From the NCBI RefSeq assembly GCF_016406145.1, contig NZ_CP066306.1, positions 1,116,001 through 1,180,000 of the forward strand: a DNA stretch of 64,000 nucleotides, read 5' to 3'. Position numbers and translations under genes: made by a program. The notes under the pieces were generated by a model, which was not told the origin of the DNA, did no database searches, and worked only from the letters and a program-made list of their open reading frames with translations. The DNA comes from Pseudomonas putida. Lineage in GTDB: Bacteria; Pseudomonadota; Gammaproteobacteria; Pseudomonadales; Pseudomonadaceae. This document shows positions 35,139-43,737 of this stretch, in pieces (position 1 is the stretch's first letter; the number at the start of each line of letters is the position of its first letter).

Positions 35139-35756
35139 ATGACTCCCCTCGACGAATACGAGCAGCGCCAGATCGCTGAGGCCATAGCGCGCGTGGAACG
35201 GCGCACCGATGCCGAGCTGGTGACCATGCTGGCTCGGCGTGCCGATGATTACGCTTACCTTCCGCTGTTCTGGGCCGCGGTGCTGGCGCTGGTGTTGCCG
35301 GGCCTGATGCAACTGCTGCTGGGTTGGCCCGGAGGGCACGGGCTGCTGGTGGCCAACGTGCTGCTGTTCATCGGCCTGTGTGTGCTGCTACGCGCCCCAC
35401 GCTTGAACGCTTGGTTGATCCCCCCTGCGCTGCGCCGCTGGCAGGCATCGCGCCTGGCCCGGCAACAGTTTCGCGAGCAGAACCTGCATTGCACGGCCAA
35501 GGGGGCCGGGGTGCTGATCTTCGTGGCCGAGGTGGAGCTGCATGTGGAGATCCTGGTCGATCAAGGTATCGATTGCTATCTCGATGCTGACACACGTGCA
35601 GTGATTGGCGCCCGCTTTGCCGAGCAGGTGCGCCAGGGCCGCACCGTGGAGGGTTTTGTCGAGTGCATCGACGCCTGCGGTGAACGGCTGTGCGAGCACG
35701 TGCCGCGCACCCACGCACGCAACGAGCTGCCGAACCGTCTGGTGATTCTAGAGTGA
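35139..35756 (+). CDS. TPM-domain membrane protein
   Basis: A 205-residue protein with a TPM-type domain split around membrane segments. The N-terminal 'EQRQIAEAIARVERRTDAELVTMLARRADDY' and the C-terminal 'CTAKGAGVLIFVAEVELHVEILVDQGI' followed by 'VIGARFAEQVRQG' are the domain halves. Two hydrophobic helices at about residues 41-60 and 67-85 lie between them. TPM domains occur in photosystem repair and membrane-protein biogenesis; the function of this group is not known. ATG 35139 lies near a promoter-like TATAAA upstream. Confidence 0.78.
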   Translation: MTPLDEYEQRQIAEAIARVERRTDAELVTMLARRADDYAYLPLFWAAVLALVLPGLMQLLLGWPGGHGLLVANVLLFIGLCVLLRAPRLNAWLIPPALRRWQASRLARQQFREQNLHCTAKGAGVLIFVAEVELHVEILVDQGIDCYLDADTRAVIGARFAEQVRQGRTVEGFVECIDACGERLCEHVPRTHARNELPNRLVILE

Positions 35757-35855
35757 ACCACGCCCATCGCGAAAACCTTCGCCTGAGCCAGGCATCAACG
35801 TAGAATGCGCGGCATTGCGCAACGCGCTCACCGCTATCCGAGGCACCTGTTTTCC

Positions 35856-37085
35856 ATGTCCGCCAGTACTTCCGCTTCTACCGCGCCGGATGCGCGCGCC
35901 CAGTTTCTCGACCTGCTGAGCGCTGTCTTGCACGGCAACACTTTGGTCAAACTGGTGCTGGCGCGCCATGTCGGCGCCGACCAGACCCTGCAGCGGATCA
36001 TCGCCAAGCCGGTGCAGGTAAAAGGGCAGCCCAACCTGTCGCTGGTCTACCGCCACCAGACCCGCGACATCACCCGTAACGTGCCGCTGGACCAGGCCCA
36101 GGCACTGATCGCCGAGCTGCTGGGGCAGAGCTTTCGCAACGCCCACCTGTTCGACGCCGACGGCGAAGTGCAACTGACCTTCAGCAAGAAGGGCAAACCG
36201 ATGCTCCAGCGCCACGGTGCCCAGGCGCCGCGCGAGGCTGCTGCCGGCACGGGCCACGACCGCGAGAAGAAGCGCTACCTGGAACTGTCGCGGCCCTTCC
36301 TGCGCGATCTGGGCGTGACTGACGCGCAAGGCGCCCTGATACCGTCCATGTCGCGCAAGTGGAAGCAGATCAACAAATTCGTGGAAGTGTTCGATCACGC
36401 ACTGGCCAATGCGCCGGTGCCGCCTGACCAGGTGCTTCGGGTAGCCGATTTCGGTTCAGGCAAGGGCTACCTGACCTTCGCCATGCACGACTATCTGAGC
36501 AACAGCCTGGGCCGCGCAGCGCAGGTGACAGGGGTGGAGCTGCGTCAGGACATGGTCGATTTGTGCAATGCAGCGGCTTCGCGTCTGCAGCACCCAGGCC
36601 TGGAGTTTCAATGCGGTGACGTACGCAGCGTAGTACCCGAGGCCATCGAGGTGATGATCGCCCTGCATGCCTGCGACATTGCTACCGATTACGCGATCCA
36701 CACCGGAATCCGTTGCAACGCCGCGATCATCATGTGCTCGCCGTGCTGTCACAAGCAGATTCGCCCGCAACTGCACAGCCCGGGCTTGCTACAGCCGATG
36801 CTGCAATATGGCCTGCATCTGGGGCAGCAGGCGGAGATGCTCACCGACAGCTTGCGCGCGCTGTATCTGGAAGCCTGTGGTTACGAGACCAAGGTGTTCG
36901 AGTTCATCTCGCTTGAGCACACCAACAAGAACAAGATGATTCTTGCGGTGAAGCGCAAGCAGCCCGTAGCGGCGCAAGCGCTGCTGGAGAAGATTGCGCA
37001 ACTGAAAGCGTTTTATGGGGTGCAGGAGCATTGCCTGGAGACGTTGTTGCGCAACGACGGGTTGATTCCCCCCATCTCAGCGTAA
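35856..37085 (+). CDS. SAM-dependent methyltransferase (Methyltransf_13/METTL25-like)
   Basis: A 409-residue protein. The N-terminal 150 residues are specific to this group; 'NQPNLS'-type and 'TFSKKGKPMLQRH' segments are visible. The Rossmann methyltransferase domain starts with 'VADFGSGKGYLTFAMHDYL' and continues to a 'CSPCCHKQIRPQL' motif around residue 300. That cysteine-rich motif is typical of a family whose substrate in bacteria is unknown. ATG 35856 matches where homology begins; GAGG lies 12 nt upstream, and a -10-like TAGAAT is at 35801-35806. Confidence 0.8.
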   Translation: MSASTSASTAPDARAQFLDLLSAVLHGNTLVKLVLARHVGADQTLQRIIAKPVQVKGQPNLSLVYRHQTRDITRNVPLDQAQALIAELLGQSFRNAHLFDADGEVQLTFSKKGKPMLQRHGAQAPREAAAGTGHDREKKRYLELSRPFLRDLGVTDAQGALIPSMSRKWKQINKFVEVFDHALANAPVPPDQVLRVADFGSGKGYLTFAMHDYLSNSLGRAAQVTGVELRQDMVDLCNAAASRLQHPGLEFQCGDVRSVVPEAIEVMIALHACDIATDYAIHTGIRCNAAIIMCSPCCHKQIRPQLHSPGLLQPMLQYGLHLGQQAEMLTDSLRALYLEACGYETKVFEFISLEHTNKNKMILAVKRKQPVAAQALLEKIAQLKAFYGVQEHCLETLLRNDGLIPPISA

Positions 37086-37116
37086 GTCGGCTGTGGCGCT
37101 CGTCCCCGAGCGCCTG

Positions 37117-38130
37117 TCAGTGTTCTGCATGCACTGGCATCTTAACCGCGTACTCCGCCAACCCCAACGGATGCGTACCCGCATCAAAGAAATGCAGCGC
37201 TGTCCCCGCCAGATCACCAAAGCGGTCCACAAAGTGCTGCTTCTGATTGACCACCGAAGCCTCGCTCAACGGCCTTATGGCAATCGAAAGATGGCGCGGC
37301 CGCGCCTGGCGAATGGCGTCGAGCAGATGCTGGTCGCTGCTGTCCAGGTGCTGCCCGAACAGGCATAGCCCCTGGTTTTCCTGTGCCAACTGGCCCAGAC
37401 ACCAAGCCAGGTAATCCGAGTTGCGGATGGCGCGCAGTTTTTCGTCACTACGGTCTTCGTTGACGAACAGCGGTACTTCACCCGGAATGTTCACGGCGAA
37501 GCCGTCCAGCAGCTCGGCGCTTTCGGCGCTGCGCTGACGGGTGGTACCGTCGGGCAGCTTGAGCAGGTGCAGGCCGCCGTGCAAATGCAGCACACGCGTC
37601 CCTTCGCTGCGGGTGCGGCGTACGTCGAAGAAGCCTTGTTCATCGAACAGCGTGGCGAAGCCCTGGGGTGCGTACTGCACTGCCCAAGGCAGGATCAGGT
37701 CGTAGTTGCTGGTATAGACACTGCGGTAGCCGCGCAAGGCTTGGTTGATCGATGCCAAGGTTGTCGCTGGCATCTTTGGCCATGGCAGGTGCACGGTACG
37801 CACGGCGTGGATCAGCGCTTCCTTGATCGAGTAGTAGCGGTTCAGCGGCGCAGTAGAGTTGATCGCCAGGGCGGCATTGGCGCGCACAGTCTGGTTCAGC
37901 GTGCTCAGCACCGGCTCGAACAATTCGGTGCCCAAGGACTTGAACAAGGCCTGGTCGCTGATCGCCAGGCCTTTCTTGCGGCCGGCGCGCTGGGCCTCCT
38001 CGAACAGCGAGAAATAGCCGAATGTTTTCCACAGCATGCGGCTGGCGCCGTTGCCCAGTAGCAGGGCATCGCAGGGGTGGCGTTGGGCGAGTTCCTGCCA
38101 GGTGGCGAGGTGGGCGTCTAGTGCGGGCAT
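37117..38130 (-). CDS. DUF4917 protein with SIR2-like sequence features
   Basis: A 337-residue cytosolic protein of unknown function. It shows the ordered motifs of SIR2-like domains: a Rossmann loop 'LLLGNGASR' near residue 20, 'YTSNYDLILPWA' near residue 145 (candidate N and D), 'LHLHGGLH' near residue 195 (candidate catalytic H), and 'LCLFGQHLDSSDQHLLDAI' near residue 265. Such domains hydrolyse or bind NAD+. Start 38130 (MPALDAH) is chosen for homology; an in-frame upstream ATG is possible. It is isolated between the methyltransferase (convergent) and a phosphodiesterase (divergent). Its known annotation is DUF4917; the SIR2-like fold is inference. Confidence 0.65.
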   Translation of the reverse strand: MPALDAHLATWQELAQRHPCDALLLGNGASRMLWKTFGYFSLFEEAQRAGRKKGLAISDQALFKSLGTELFEPVLSTLNQTVRANAALAINSTAPLNRYYSIKEALIHAVRTVHLPWPKMPATTLASINQALRGYRSVYTSNYDLILPWAVQYAPQGFATLFDEQGFFDVRRTRSEGTRVLHLHGGLHLLKLPDGTTRQRSAESAELLDGFAVNIPGEVPLFVNEDRSDEKLRAIRNSDYLAWCLGQLAQENQGLCLFGQHLDSSDQHLLDAIRQARPRHLSIAIRPLSEASVVNQKQHFVDRFGDLAGTALHFFDAGTHPLGLAEYAVKMPVHAEH

Positions 38131-38243
38131 GATGGGTCCATTCGCTGGAGCGGGAAACGGTGGCGACTTTAGCATGTCATGCAATGTGTGCGAGGGTTGC
38201 GCCACAGCCACGACAAGGTTCGCAGAATGAAAGAGGACTTCAC

Positions 38244-39311
38244 ATGCGCAATTGTTTGATCGGGATGCTGGCCTTGGCATCTCTGGGGCCGGCCTCAGTG
38301 GCCCTGGCAGCGGACGGCAAAGCCCTCGCCGGAGCCCACGACATACCATACCCGGCCGTGATCGCTCACCGCGGCGCCTCTTACCACGCACCGGAATCAA
38401 CCAGGCCCGCCTACCTGTTGGCCCGCGAGTTGGGCGCCGACTACCTGGAACTGGACCTGCAGCGCACGCGTGACGGCGTGCTGGTTGTGGTCCACGATGA
38501 TGAGCTGTCACGTACTAGCGATGTCGCCGAGCGTTTCCCCGAGCGCAAACACAGCCCGGTGAGTGCGTTTACCCTCGCCGAGCTCAAGTCCCTGGACGCC
38601 GGCAGCTGGTTCAACAGCGCCTACCCGGCACGTGCCAGGGCATCGTTCGCCAAACTCTCGATCCTTACCCTTGACGAAGTCATCGATATTGCCGAAGGCA
38701 ACCCGCAGCGCCAGCCCGGTCTGTACATCGAGACCAAGGTTCCCAGCCAGTTTCCAGGCATTGAACAGCAGCTCGAAGAGCGCTTGGAGGCCCGTGGCTG
38801 GCTCGACCGGCCTGGGCGCGTGGTGCTGCAGACATTCGATCGCAACAGCCTGGCGTTGCTGCACGAGGCGATGCCGCAGGTACCGAAGATTCTGCTGCTG
38901 TGGGTGGGTACCAAGGCCATCGCACCGGCCTCGGGACAAGATTTCGCGGATTCAGGCGAAAGCGACAAGGCCGCCTTTTATGCACGCCAGCAACCGAAGA
39001 GCCGGGCTGAGTTCCTGCGCTGGCTGGATTTCGCCAAGCAGGGCGGTGCGATCGGTACCGGGCCTTCTGCCAAGCGCAGCAAGCTGGGCGAACAGAGCTA
39101 TGCCGATCTCATTCAGCCATGGATGAACCAGGCCAGCCATGAGCGCGGGCTGCTGGTGCACGTCTATACGCTCGATGACGCGCAGGACTTCGCCGCAAGC
39201 ATGAAGGCAGGGGTGGATGGGATCTTTACCAACAGGGCGGGTGCGCTACTGCGCTTTTATGATCGCCCGGCTGAAAGCGAGTCGGGTTTGCTGAAAAGGC
39301 TGGGGTACTGA
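38244..39311 (+). CDS. Periplasmic glycerophosphodiester phosphodiesterase (GlpQ-like)
   Basis: A 355-residue GDPD-family enzyme that hydrolyses glycerophosphodiesters from lipids to glycerol-3-phosphate and alcohol. A signal peptide ends near 'VALAADGK'. The active-site motifs 'IAHRGASYHAPEST' and 'YLELDLQRTRDGVLVVVHDDEL' are at about residues 40-95, containing the general acid/base histidines and metal-binding acids. GAGG lies 8 nt before ATG 38244; an upstream frame starting in the divergent gap is not credible. Confidence 0.92.
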   Translation: MRNCLIGMLALASLGPASVALAADGKALAGAHDIPYPAVIAHRGASYHAPESTRPAYLLARELGADYLELDLQRTRDGVLVVVHDDELSRTSDVAERFPERKHSPVSAFTLAELKSLDAGSWFNSAYPARARASFAKLSILTLDEVIDIAEGNPQRQPGLYIETKVPSQFPGIEQQLEERLEARGWLDRPGRVVLQTFDRNSLALLHEAMPQVPKILLLWVGTKAIAPASGQDFADSGESDKAAFYARQQPKSRAEFLRWLDFAKQGGAIGTGPSAKRSKLGEQSYADLIQPWMNQASHERGLLVHVYTLDDAQDFAASMKAGVDGIFTNRAGALLRFYDRPAESESGLLKRLGY

Positions 39312-39403
39312 GCTGTTGAAGGCGGCAAGCAGGGCGGCTTGCGGATGATCTTCGCCTCAAGGGCAGCGATGACGTTGGTTGAACGCCATGCGAGAATGCG
39401 GTG

Positions 39404-39477
39404 TGGAGCGGGTAGAGGGAATCGAACCCTCGTCGGAAGCTTGGGAAGCTACTGTTCTACCATTAAACTATACCCGC
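39404..39477 (-). tRNA. tRNA-Gly (anticodon CCC)
   Basis: The minus strand folds as a 74-nt cloverleaf. The acceptor stem is GCGGGTA/TACCCGC, the D arm GTTT-AATGGTA-GAAC, the anticodon loop TTCCCAA, and the T arm GAGGG-TTCGATT-CCCTC. CCA is encoded at 39404-39406. The anticodon stem GTAGC/GCTTC has a T-T mismatch at positions 28-42. The loop gives anticodon CCC, reading GGG. Confidence 0.96.
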
Positions 39478-39539
39478 GTCTGCGCCCGACTTTTTACCAG
39501 AACCTGCCCGGAATTAGAAGCCCTCGTTATAAACCGGTG

Positions 39540-39589
39540 AAAAAAACTGTCGGCGCCCGTAGCCTGCAGGCCATGGCTACAGGGCGCCG
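39540..39589 (-). terminator. Intrinsic terminator after phaG
   Basis: A 14-bp stem with one bulge (39551-39564 with 39575-39589), followed on the minus strand by a seven-T tract (A run at 39540-39546). It starts 6 nt after the phaG stop codon. Confidence 0.92.
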
Positions 39590-39595
39590 ATGCAC

Positions 39596-40486
39596 TCAGA
39601 TGGCCCATGCATGCTGCTCTTGGCTGGCGTTGAACGGGGTGCGTGCCCGTGCCTGGCGCACGGTCGGCTTGAGGAAGCCGAGCAACGCGCTGCGGGTGGC
39701 TTCGCAGGCCGTCTTGTTCTCCATGTCCAGGAAGTGCCCGGCATCACGGATCACCGTGAAGTGGCTCTTGCCGACATGGTTGCCGAACTGGCGAGCGTCT
39801 TCTGCGGTGGTGTACTCGTCACGGTCGCCGTTGATGAACAGCACCGGGATGTCGATGTTGCGCGCGCCTCGCAGTGCCCGTTCCAGGTCATGCTGCAGCA
39901 CCTGGTTGATGTGGAAGTGCATCTGCGCATACTCGTGGCTGTCCAGGCTGCTGACATGCCGGTAGTTGAAACGCTTGAACAGCGATGGCAGGTGCTTGCC
40001 GATGGTGTCGTTGACCAGGTTGCCGACCTGGTAGCGATCGCAGGCAGCCAGGTACTGGCAACCACGGTTCAGGTAGTCGCGCATCGGTTCGTTGATCACC
40101 GGCGAGAACGAGCTGACCACCGCCTTTTTCACTATACGAGGCTGGTGCGCCAGCGCCAGCAGGGTGCAGGCACCGCCCCAGGAGAACGACATCACGTGGT
40201 CGGCCTGGAAGTGCTCGATCAGCTCAAGCAGGATATGCGCCTCGTCTTCTTTGCTGATCAGGCGTTCCTGGCGGTTGTGCGCCTTGGACTTGCCCGAGTA
40301 GGGCTGGTCGTACAGCACGACGTTGAATTGTGGGTGCAGGTTACGCACCGTCTGGGCGAACGAAGCCGTGGTGGCCAGCGAGCCATTGATCAGGATGATC
40401 GTCTTCTCGGCTGCATCCGCGCGATGGAACTCCGTGTAAACCCGATACTGACCTTGGATATCAAGTACAGCGATTTCTGGCCTCAT
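39596..40486 (-). CDS. phaG: PhaG, (R)-3-hydroxyacyl-ACP:CoA transacylase/thioesterase
   Basis: A 296-residue alpha/beta hydrolase that diverts (R)-3-hydroxyacyl chains from fatty acid synthesis toward medium-chain polyhydroxyalkanoate from sugars. It was first described as a transacylase; later work treats it as a thioesterase feeding a CoA ligase. The nucleophile is S102 in 'MSFSWGGACTL', and the catalytic histidine is in 'IRDAGHFLDMEN'. The sequence closely resembles the known P. putida PhaG. The SD sequence CAGGAG lies 9 nt upstream. It is monocistronic with its own terminator. RhlA is the related alternative, but length and motifs fit PhaG. Confidence 0.95.
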   Translation of the reverse strand: MRPEIAVLDIQGQYRVYTEFHRADAAEKTIILINGSLATTASFAQTVRNLHPQFNVVLYDQPYSGKSKAHNRQERLISKEDEAHILLELIEHFQADHVMSFSWGGACTLLALAHQPRIVKKAVVSSFSPVINEPMRDYLNRGCQYLAACDRYQVGNLVNDTIGKHLPSLFKRFNYRHVSSLDSHEYAQMHFHINQVLQHDLERALRGARNIDIPVLFINGDRDEYTTAEDARQFGNHVGKSHFTVIRDAGHFLDMENKTACEATRSALLGFLKPTVRQARARTPFNASQEQHAWAI

Positions 40487-40821
40487 GTCATCGACTCCTG
40501 GCGCAAAAAGGGTGTTCGCGTCACCTAGGGTGCACGTTCTTTATGACAGGTAGGCATTTGCCTGAAGGAATTACCGGGCCCTGTGTCGATCCTTGGCACA
40601 TGTGTCGACGGTATTGTTTTTGGCGGGCAATTTGCCGTGCTCCAAGGCATCGAGGCCTTGGGTAGCCGGCAAAAAGATGTCTTGGCGCGCAGCGTGACTG
40701 ACGAGTCACGCGCGGACCGACAAGTTAGGAGTCAAGCAGTGGGTTGGGGATCACGCAAGTGCCGGCTGGGTGAAATTGTGACTTTTGTCGCCGGGCGGTC
40801 GTATGACGTCCGTACAGCGCC
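40487..40821. promoter_or_regulatory. Intergenic region upstream of phaG
   Basis: No gene is supported in these 335 bp. They contain a direct repeat TGTGTCGA (40582-40589 and 40601-40608, 19-bp spacing), a small palindrome AGGCA-TT-TGCCT (40552-40563) and a perfect stem GCGTGACT-GACG-AGTCACGC (40692-40711). The phaG promoter and the 3' end of rsuA transcription must lie here. No sigma-54 promoter was found. Confidence 0.45.
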
Positions 40822-41523
40822 TCAACCGGTCTGGACCGAGGCGATTTCCGCAGCCGTTAGCGCCCGGAACTCACCTGGCGCCAAGCCTGGATCGAGCTGT
40901 ATCGCACCCATGGTTTCCCTGTGCAACCCTACAACCTTATTGTCGAAGTACCCGAACATGCGCTTGACCTGGTGATACCGCCCTTCAATGATGGCCAGCC
41001 TCGCCGTGCGCGGGCCGAGGATGTCCAGTTGCGCGGGGAGGGTGGTCAGGTCTTCGAAGGCGAAATAGAAGCCTGCGCGAAACTTTTCGATGTAATGCGC
41101 GCCGATTTCATCTTCCGTTTCCACCAGATAGTGCTTGGGCAGCTTGGTCGCCGGCTGGGTCAGTCGCCGCGACCATTGGCCGTCGTTGGTCAGGATCATC
41201 AGCCCGGTGGTGTTGTAGTCGAGCCGCCCGGCAATGTGCAGGTCCGCGCGCAACGGCTCAGGCAGCAGGTCGAGTACAGTGCGATGCTGTGAATCGTGAG
41301 TGGCGCTGACGCAGCCGACCGGTTTGTGCAGCATCAGGTAGCGCGCCGGGCGCCCCGCCTGGAGCAGTTGATCATCCACCTCGATTCGACTGAATTCGCG
41401 GACTTCCGCCCGTGGGTCGGCTACCGTTTCGCCATCCACCCGCACGCGGCGCTGCACCAGCAGCAGGCGTACTTGCTGGCGGTTATAGCTGGGCAGGTTG
41501 GCGAGGAAGCGGTCAAGGCGCAT
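40822..41523 (-). CDS. rsuA: RsuA-like 16S rRNA pseudouridine synthase
   Basis: A 233-residue RsuA/RluB/E/F-family enzyme. An N-terminal S4 RNA-binding domain (residues 1-60) is followed by the catalytic domain with 'GRLDYNTTGLMILTNDG', where the aspartate attacks uridine, and by 'LAIIEGRYHQVKRMFGYF'. In E. coli RsuA makes pseudouridine 516 in 16S rRNA; length and motifs fit. The start lies 34 nt after the small CWC protein gene on the same strand, so the two may share a transcript. Confidence 0.9.
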   Translation of the reverse strand: MRLDRFLANLPSYNRQQVRLLLVQRRVRVDGETVADPRAEVREFSRIEVDDQLLQAGRPARYLMLHKPVGCVSATHDSQHRTVLDLLPEPLRADLHIAGRLDYNTTGLMILTNDGQWSRRLTQPATKLPKHYLVETEDEIGAHYIEKFRAGFYFAFEDLTTLPAQLDILGPRTARLAIIEGRYHQVKRMFGYFDNKVVGLHRETMGAIQLDPGLAPGEFRALTAAEIASVQTG

Positions 41524-41557
41524 GGCATCGAGGACGTCGAGGGGAGGGGCGCGCAGT

Positions 41558-41788
41558 CTAGCGCTTTTCTGCCTCGACCTGGGCGGGCGCGTTCTCGGGC
41601 AGAGCCGCCCCTGCGGCGCAGCGCGGGCAGAGGCAGGCTTTGTCGCGCAGCTCGGTTGGCAGGGCCTTCAGAACTGCGGGGTCAATGCTCACGGCGTAGC
41701 ACCAGCAGGCTGCTGCCGCAGTGCGCGGGTCGGCCAGGGTGCATTGGTTGAGGGCGCCGCAGGCAGGGCAGCGCTGGCTGTCATTCAT
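41558..41788 (-). CDS. Cysteine-rich CWC-family protein
   Basis: A 76-residue protein of the Cys_rich_CWC type. It has the zinc-ribbon-like pattern 'CPACGALNQC' at the N-terminus, the name-giving 'CWCY' near residue 29, and 'CLCPRCA' near residue 55. Seven or more cysteines probably bind metal. Function is unknown. It precedes rsuA on the same strand by 34 nt. Confidence 0.8.
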   Translation of the reverse strand: MNDSQRCPACGALNQCTLADPRTAAAACWCYAVSIDPAVLKALPTELRDKACLCPRCAAGAALPENAPAQVEAEKR

Positions 41789-42034
41789 ACACTAGTCCGG
41801 GGTGTTCAATGCAGGCACGGTTGCGGCCGGCCTGCTTGCATCATCGAGGTGCTCATTCTAGTGATATGGCCGGGAAAAGACTGCAGGTTTATTGGGGTAT
41901 CGAAGCTATTTCAAATTATTGCGCAAATGGCACTGCACGATGGCGGCAATGTCTGAATCCTTGTCGATGTTCGCTTTGGCTTCGACGCTCGGCAGCGCCG
42001 CTGTACGGGCACCCCAGCGGTCCAGGAGGCCGCC

Positions 42035-42475
42035 ATGTCCTATCGAATTCTGTTGATCGCCCTGTTGGGCCTGATGACAACCGCCTGCGTGCCCTACCAC
42101 GAGGGAGGCCGTTACTATCGTACCGATTACTACACCGCTGACCGGTATGCCTCGCCGGGTTATTACCGCCATGACCGCTATTACGTAGCCCCCCAACCGC
42201 GCTATTACTACCAGCCGGCACCGCGTTACTACCGGCCTGCGCCCGTGCCGCAATACCGTCCGCACCCGCAGCCGGGGATGAAGCAGTGGCATGGCAACCC
42301 GCGTCATGATTATGGCAATCGCCAGCGTTATGACTACGGCCGTGATCGCGACCGGCATGATTACCGCAATGACAGCCGGCGGTACCAGAATGACCGTTGG
42401 CACTCCAATGGACGGGGTGATCGTGATCGCCGCCCGGATGGTGGGCGCGGTGGTGATCGCAACTGGCAACGGTAA
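42035..42475 (+). CDS. Tyr/Arg/His-rich putative lipoprotein
   Basis: A 146-residue protein of low complexity. It has a lipoprotein signal peptide with lipobox 'LMTTACVP' (Cys at about residue 18). The mature part is dominated by Tyr, Arg, Asp, Pro and His, first in 'RYYR'-type repeats, then in 'RDRDRHDYRNDSRR'-type repeats, with very few Lys or Glu. No domain is recognised. ATG 42035 is preceded by AGGAGG, a strong SD sequence. It is convergent with the enoyl-CoA hydratase-like gene. The opposite strand is open here too, but lacks start-site support. Confidence 0.75.
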   Translation: MSYRILLIALLGLMTTACVPYHEGGRYYRTDYYTADRYASPGYYRHDRYYVAPQPRYYYQPAPRYYRPAPVPQYRPHPQPGMKQWHGNPRHDYGNRQRYDYGRDRDRHDYRNDSRRYQNDRWHSNGRGDRDRRPDGGRGGDRNWQR

Positions 42476-42504
42476 CGGGTGACGGGGGCGCAGAGCGGCG
42501 CAGG

Positions 42505-43611
42505 TCAGGCAAGATCGGCCAAGGGGTGGCGCCCCTCCCATACCTTCGCAAAATGGGCCTCGACCACGGCGGCCGGCACTTGCGCAACATCCGGCCAGTG
42601 CCAGCGTGGTTGGTTGTCCTTGTCCAGCAGGCGGGCGCGCACGCCTTCGCTGAATTCGGGATGACGGCAGCAATTGAGGCTCATGCTGTATTCCATCTGG
42701 AATACCTGGGCCAATGACAGATGCCGGGCCCGACGGATCTGTTCCCAGACCAGGTGCGCCGTGAGCGGGCAGCCCTCCTGCAGGCGTTGGCCTGCATCAG
42801 CCAACAATGGGTCGTCATGCTGCTTGAGCCCTTCCAGCGCACGCCACGCGGCCGCCGGGTCTGCAACATCGAGCAGCGCATCGATCATCTGGCGCCGAGG
42901 CAGCCATTGCGCCTCCGGCAGTTCGGCATAGGCGCGGTGCTGCTCCGCCTTGAGCAGGCTGTTCAGCTGCAGGTCGGTCTGCTCTTGCCAGTTCAGTTGC
43001 AACAATTCTTCGATAAGCCCTTCTTGTTGATGCTCGCCAAAGAAGCGGTCTGCCAGGCCCAGGTCGATTGCGTCCCGGGCATTGATGGGGGCGCCGGTCA
43101 GCCCCAGAAACAGCCCGAGCTTGCCCGGCAGGCGCGCAAGAAACCAGCTGGCGCCCACGTCGGGGTAGAGGCCAATGCTGATTTCTGGCATTGCCAGGCG
43201 GCTGCTAGGCGTGACTATGCGTACCCCGGCCCCCTGCAACAGCCCCATGCCGCCCCCCAGCACATGGCCGTGGCCCCAGCACAGCACCGGCTTGGGGTAG
43301 GTGTGCAGGAGATAGTCGAGGCGGTATTCGGCGGCAAAGAACGTGGCTGCCAGCGGTGGCACGCTGCCGGGGTGATCGCGGCAGGCCTGGGCCAGTGCCC
43401 GTACATCGCCACCGGCGCAGAAGGCCTTGGCGCCGTTGCCACGCAGCAATACACAGACAACGCCCGGGTCGCGGGCCCAGTCTTGCAGGTATTCGCCGAG
43501 CACTTCGATCATCGGCAGGTTCAGGGCATTGAGCGCCTTGGGCGCATCCAGTGTGGCAATGCCGATGCGGGCGCCATCGGCGCCGGTGAGTACCTCGCAA
43601 TGAATGGCCAT
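42505..43611 (-). CDS. Enoyl-CoA hydratase/isomerase, 3-hydroxyisobutyryl-CoA hydrolase type
   Basis: A 368-residue crotonase-fold enzyme of the HIBYL-CoA hydrolase branch: longer than a classical hydratase (about 260 residues) and with the C-terminal extension of that branch. The oxyanion hole is in '[14 protein letters not shown]' and '[14 protein letters not shown]', and the catalytic acid in '[19 protein letters not shown]'. It would act in valine breakdown, releasing 3-hydroxyisobutyrate. No other valine-pathway gene is adjacent, so substrate is inferred from family. Confidence 0.85.
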   Translation of the reverse strand: MAIHCEVLTGADGARIGIATLDAPKALNALNLPMIEVLGEYLQDWARDPGVVCVLLRGNGAKAFCAGGDVRALAQACRDHPGSVPPLAATFFAAEYRLDYLLHTYPKPVLCWGHGHVLGGGMGLLQGAGVRIVTPSSRLAMPEISIGLYPDVGASWFLARLPGKLGLFLGLTGAPINARDAIDLGLADRFFGEHQQEGLIEELLQLNWQEQTDLQLNSLLKAEQHRAYAELPEAQWLPRRQMIDALLDVADPAAAWRALEGLKQHDDPLLADAGQRLQEGCPLTAHLVWEQIRRARHLSLAQVFQMEYSMSLNCCRHPEFSEGVRARLLDKDNQPRWHWPDVAQVPAAVVEAHFAKVWEGRHPLADLA

Positions 43612-43683
43612 GGACTACCTCGTTCAAGTCATCGCTCAAGTATGGCTTGCCTGGGCGATCATGCAGGCCATAGGTCGGACCGA

Positions 43684-43712
43684 TTGACAAGGGGGGATGG
43701 CTTACCTAGTGT
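43684..43712 (+). promoter_or_regulatory. Sigma-70 promoter of ung
   Basis: TTGACA (43684-43689) and TAGTGT (43707-43712) are separated by 17 bp, giving a consensus -35 and a moderate -10. It lies 26 bp upstream of the ung ATG. Confidence 0.7.
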
Positions 43713-43737
43713 CGCGCCATTGTTTACGGATGGCCTC

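Noticed and set aside
40582..40620. Possible sigma-54 promoter near TTGGCAC upstream of phaG
   Set aside because: TTGGCAC at 40593-40599 points away from phaG and lacks a GC dinucleotide at the required 10-nt spacing.
41906..42673. A 255-codon minus-strand frame opposite the Tyr/Arg-rich lipoprotein
   Set aside because: The plus-strand ORF has a lipobox and AGGAGG; the minus frame runs into the hydratase gene and looks like low-complexity shadow.
42721..43737. Long N-terminal extension of ung
   Set aside because: Homology begins at ATG 43738; the upstream part of the frame is the shadow of the convergent hydratase gene and crosses the ung promoter.
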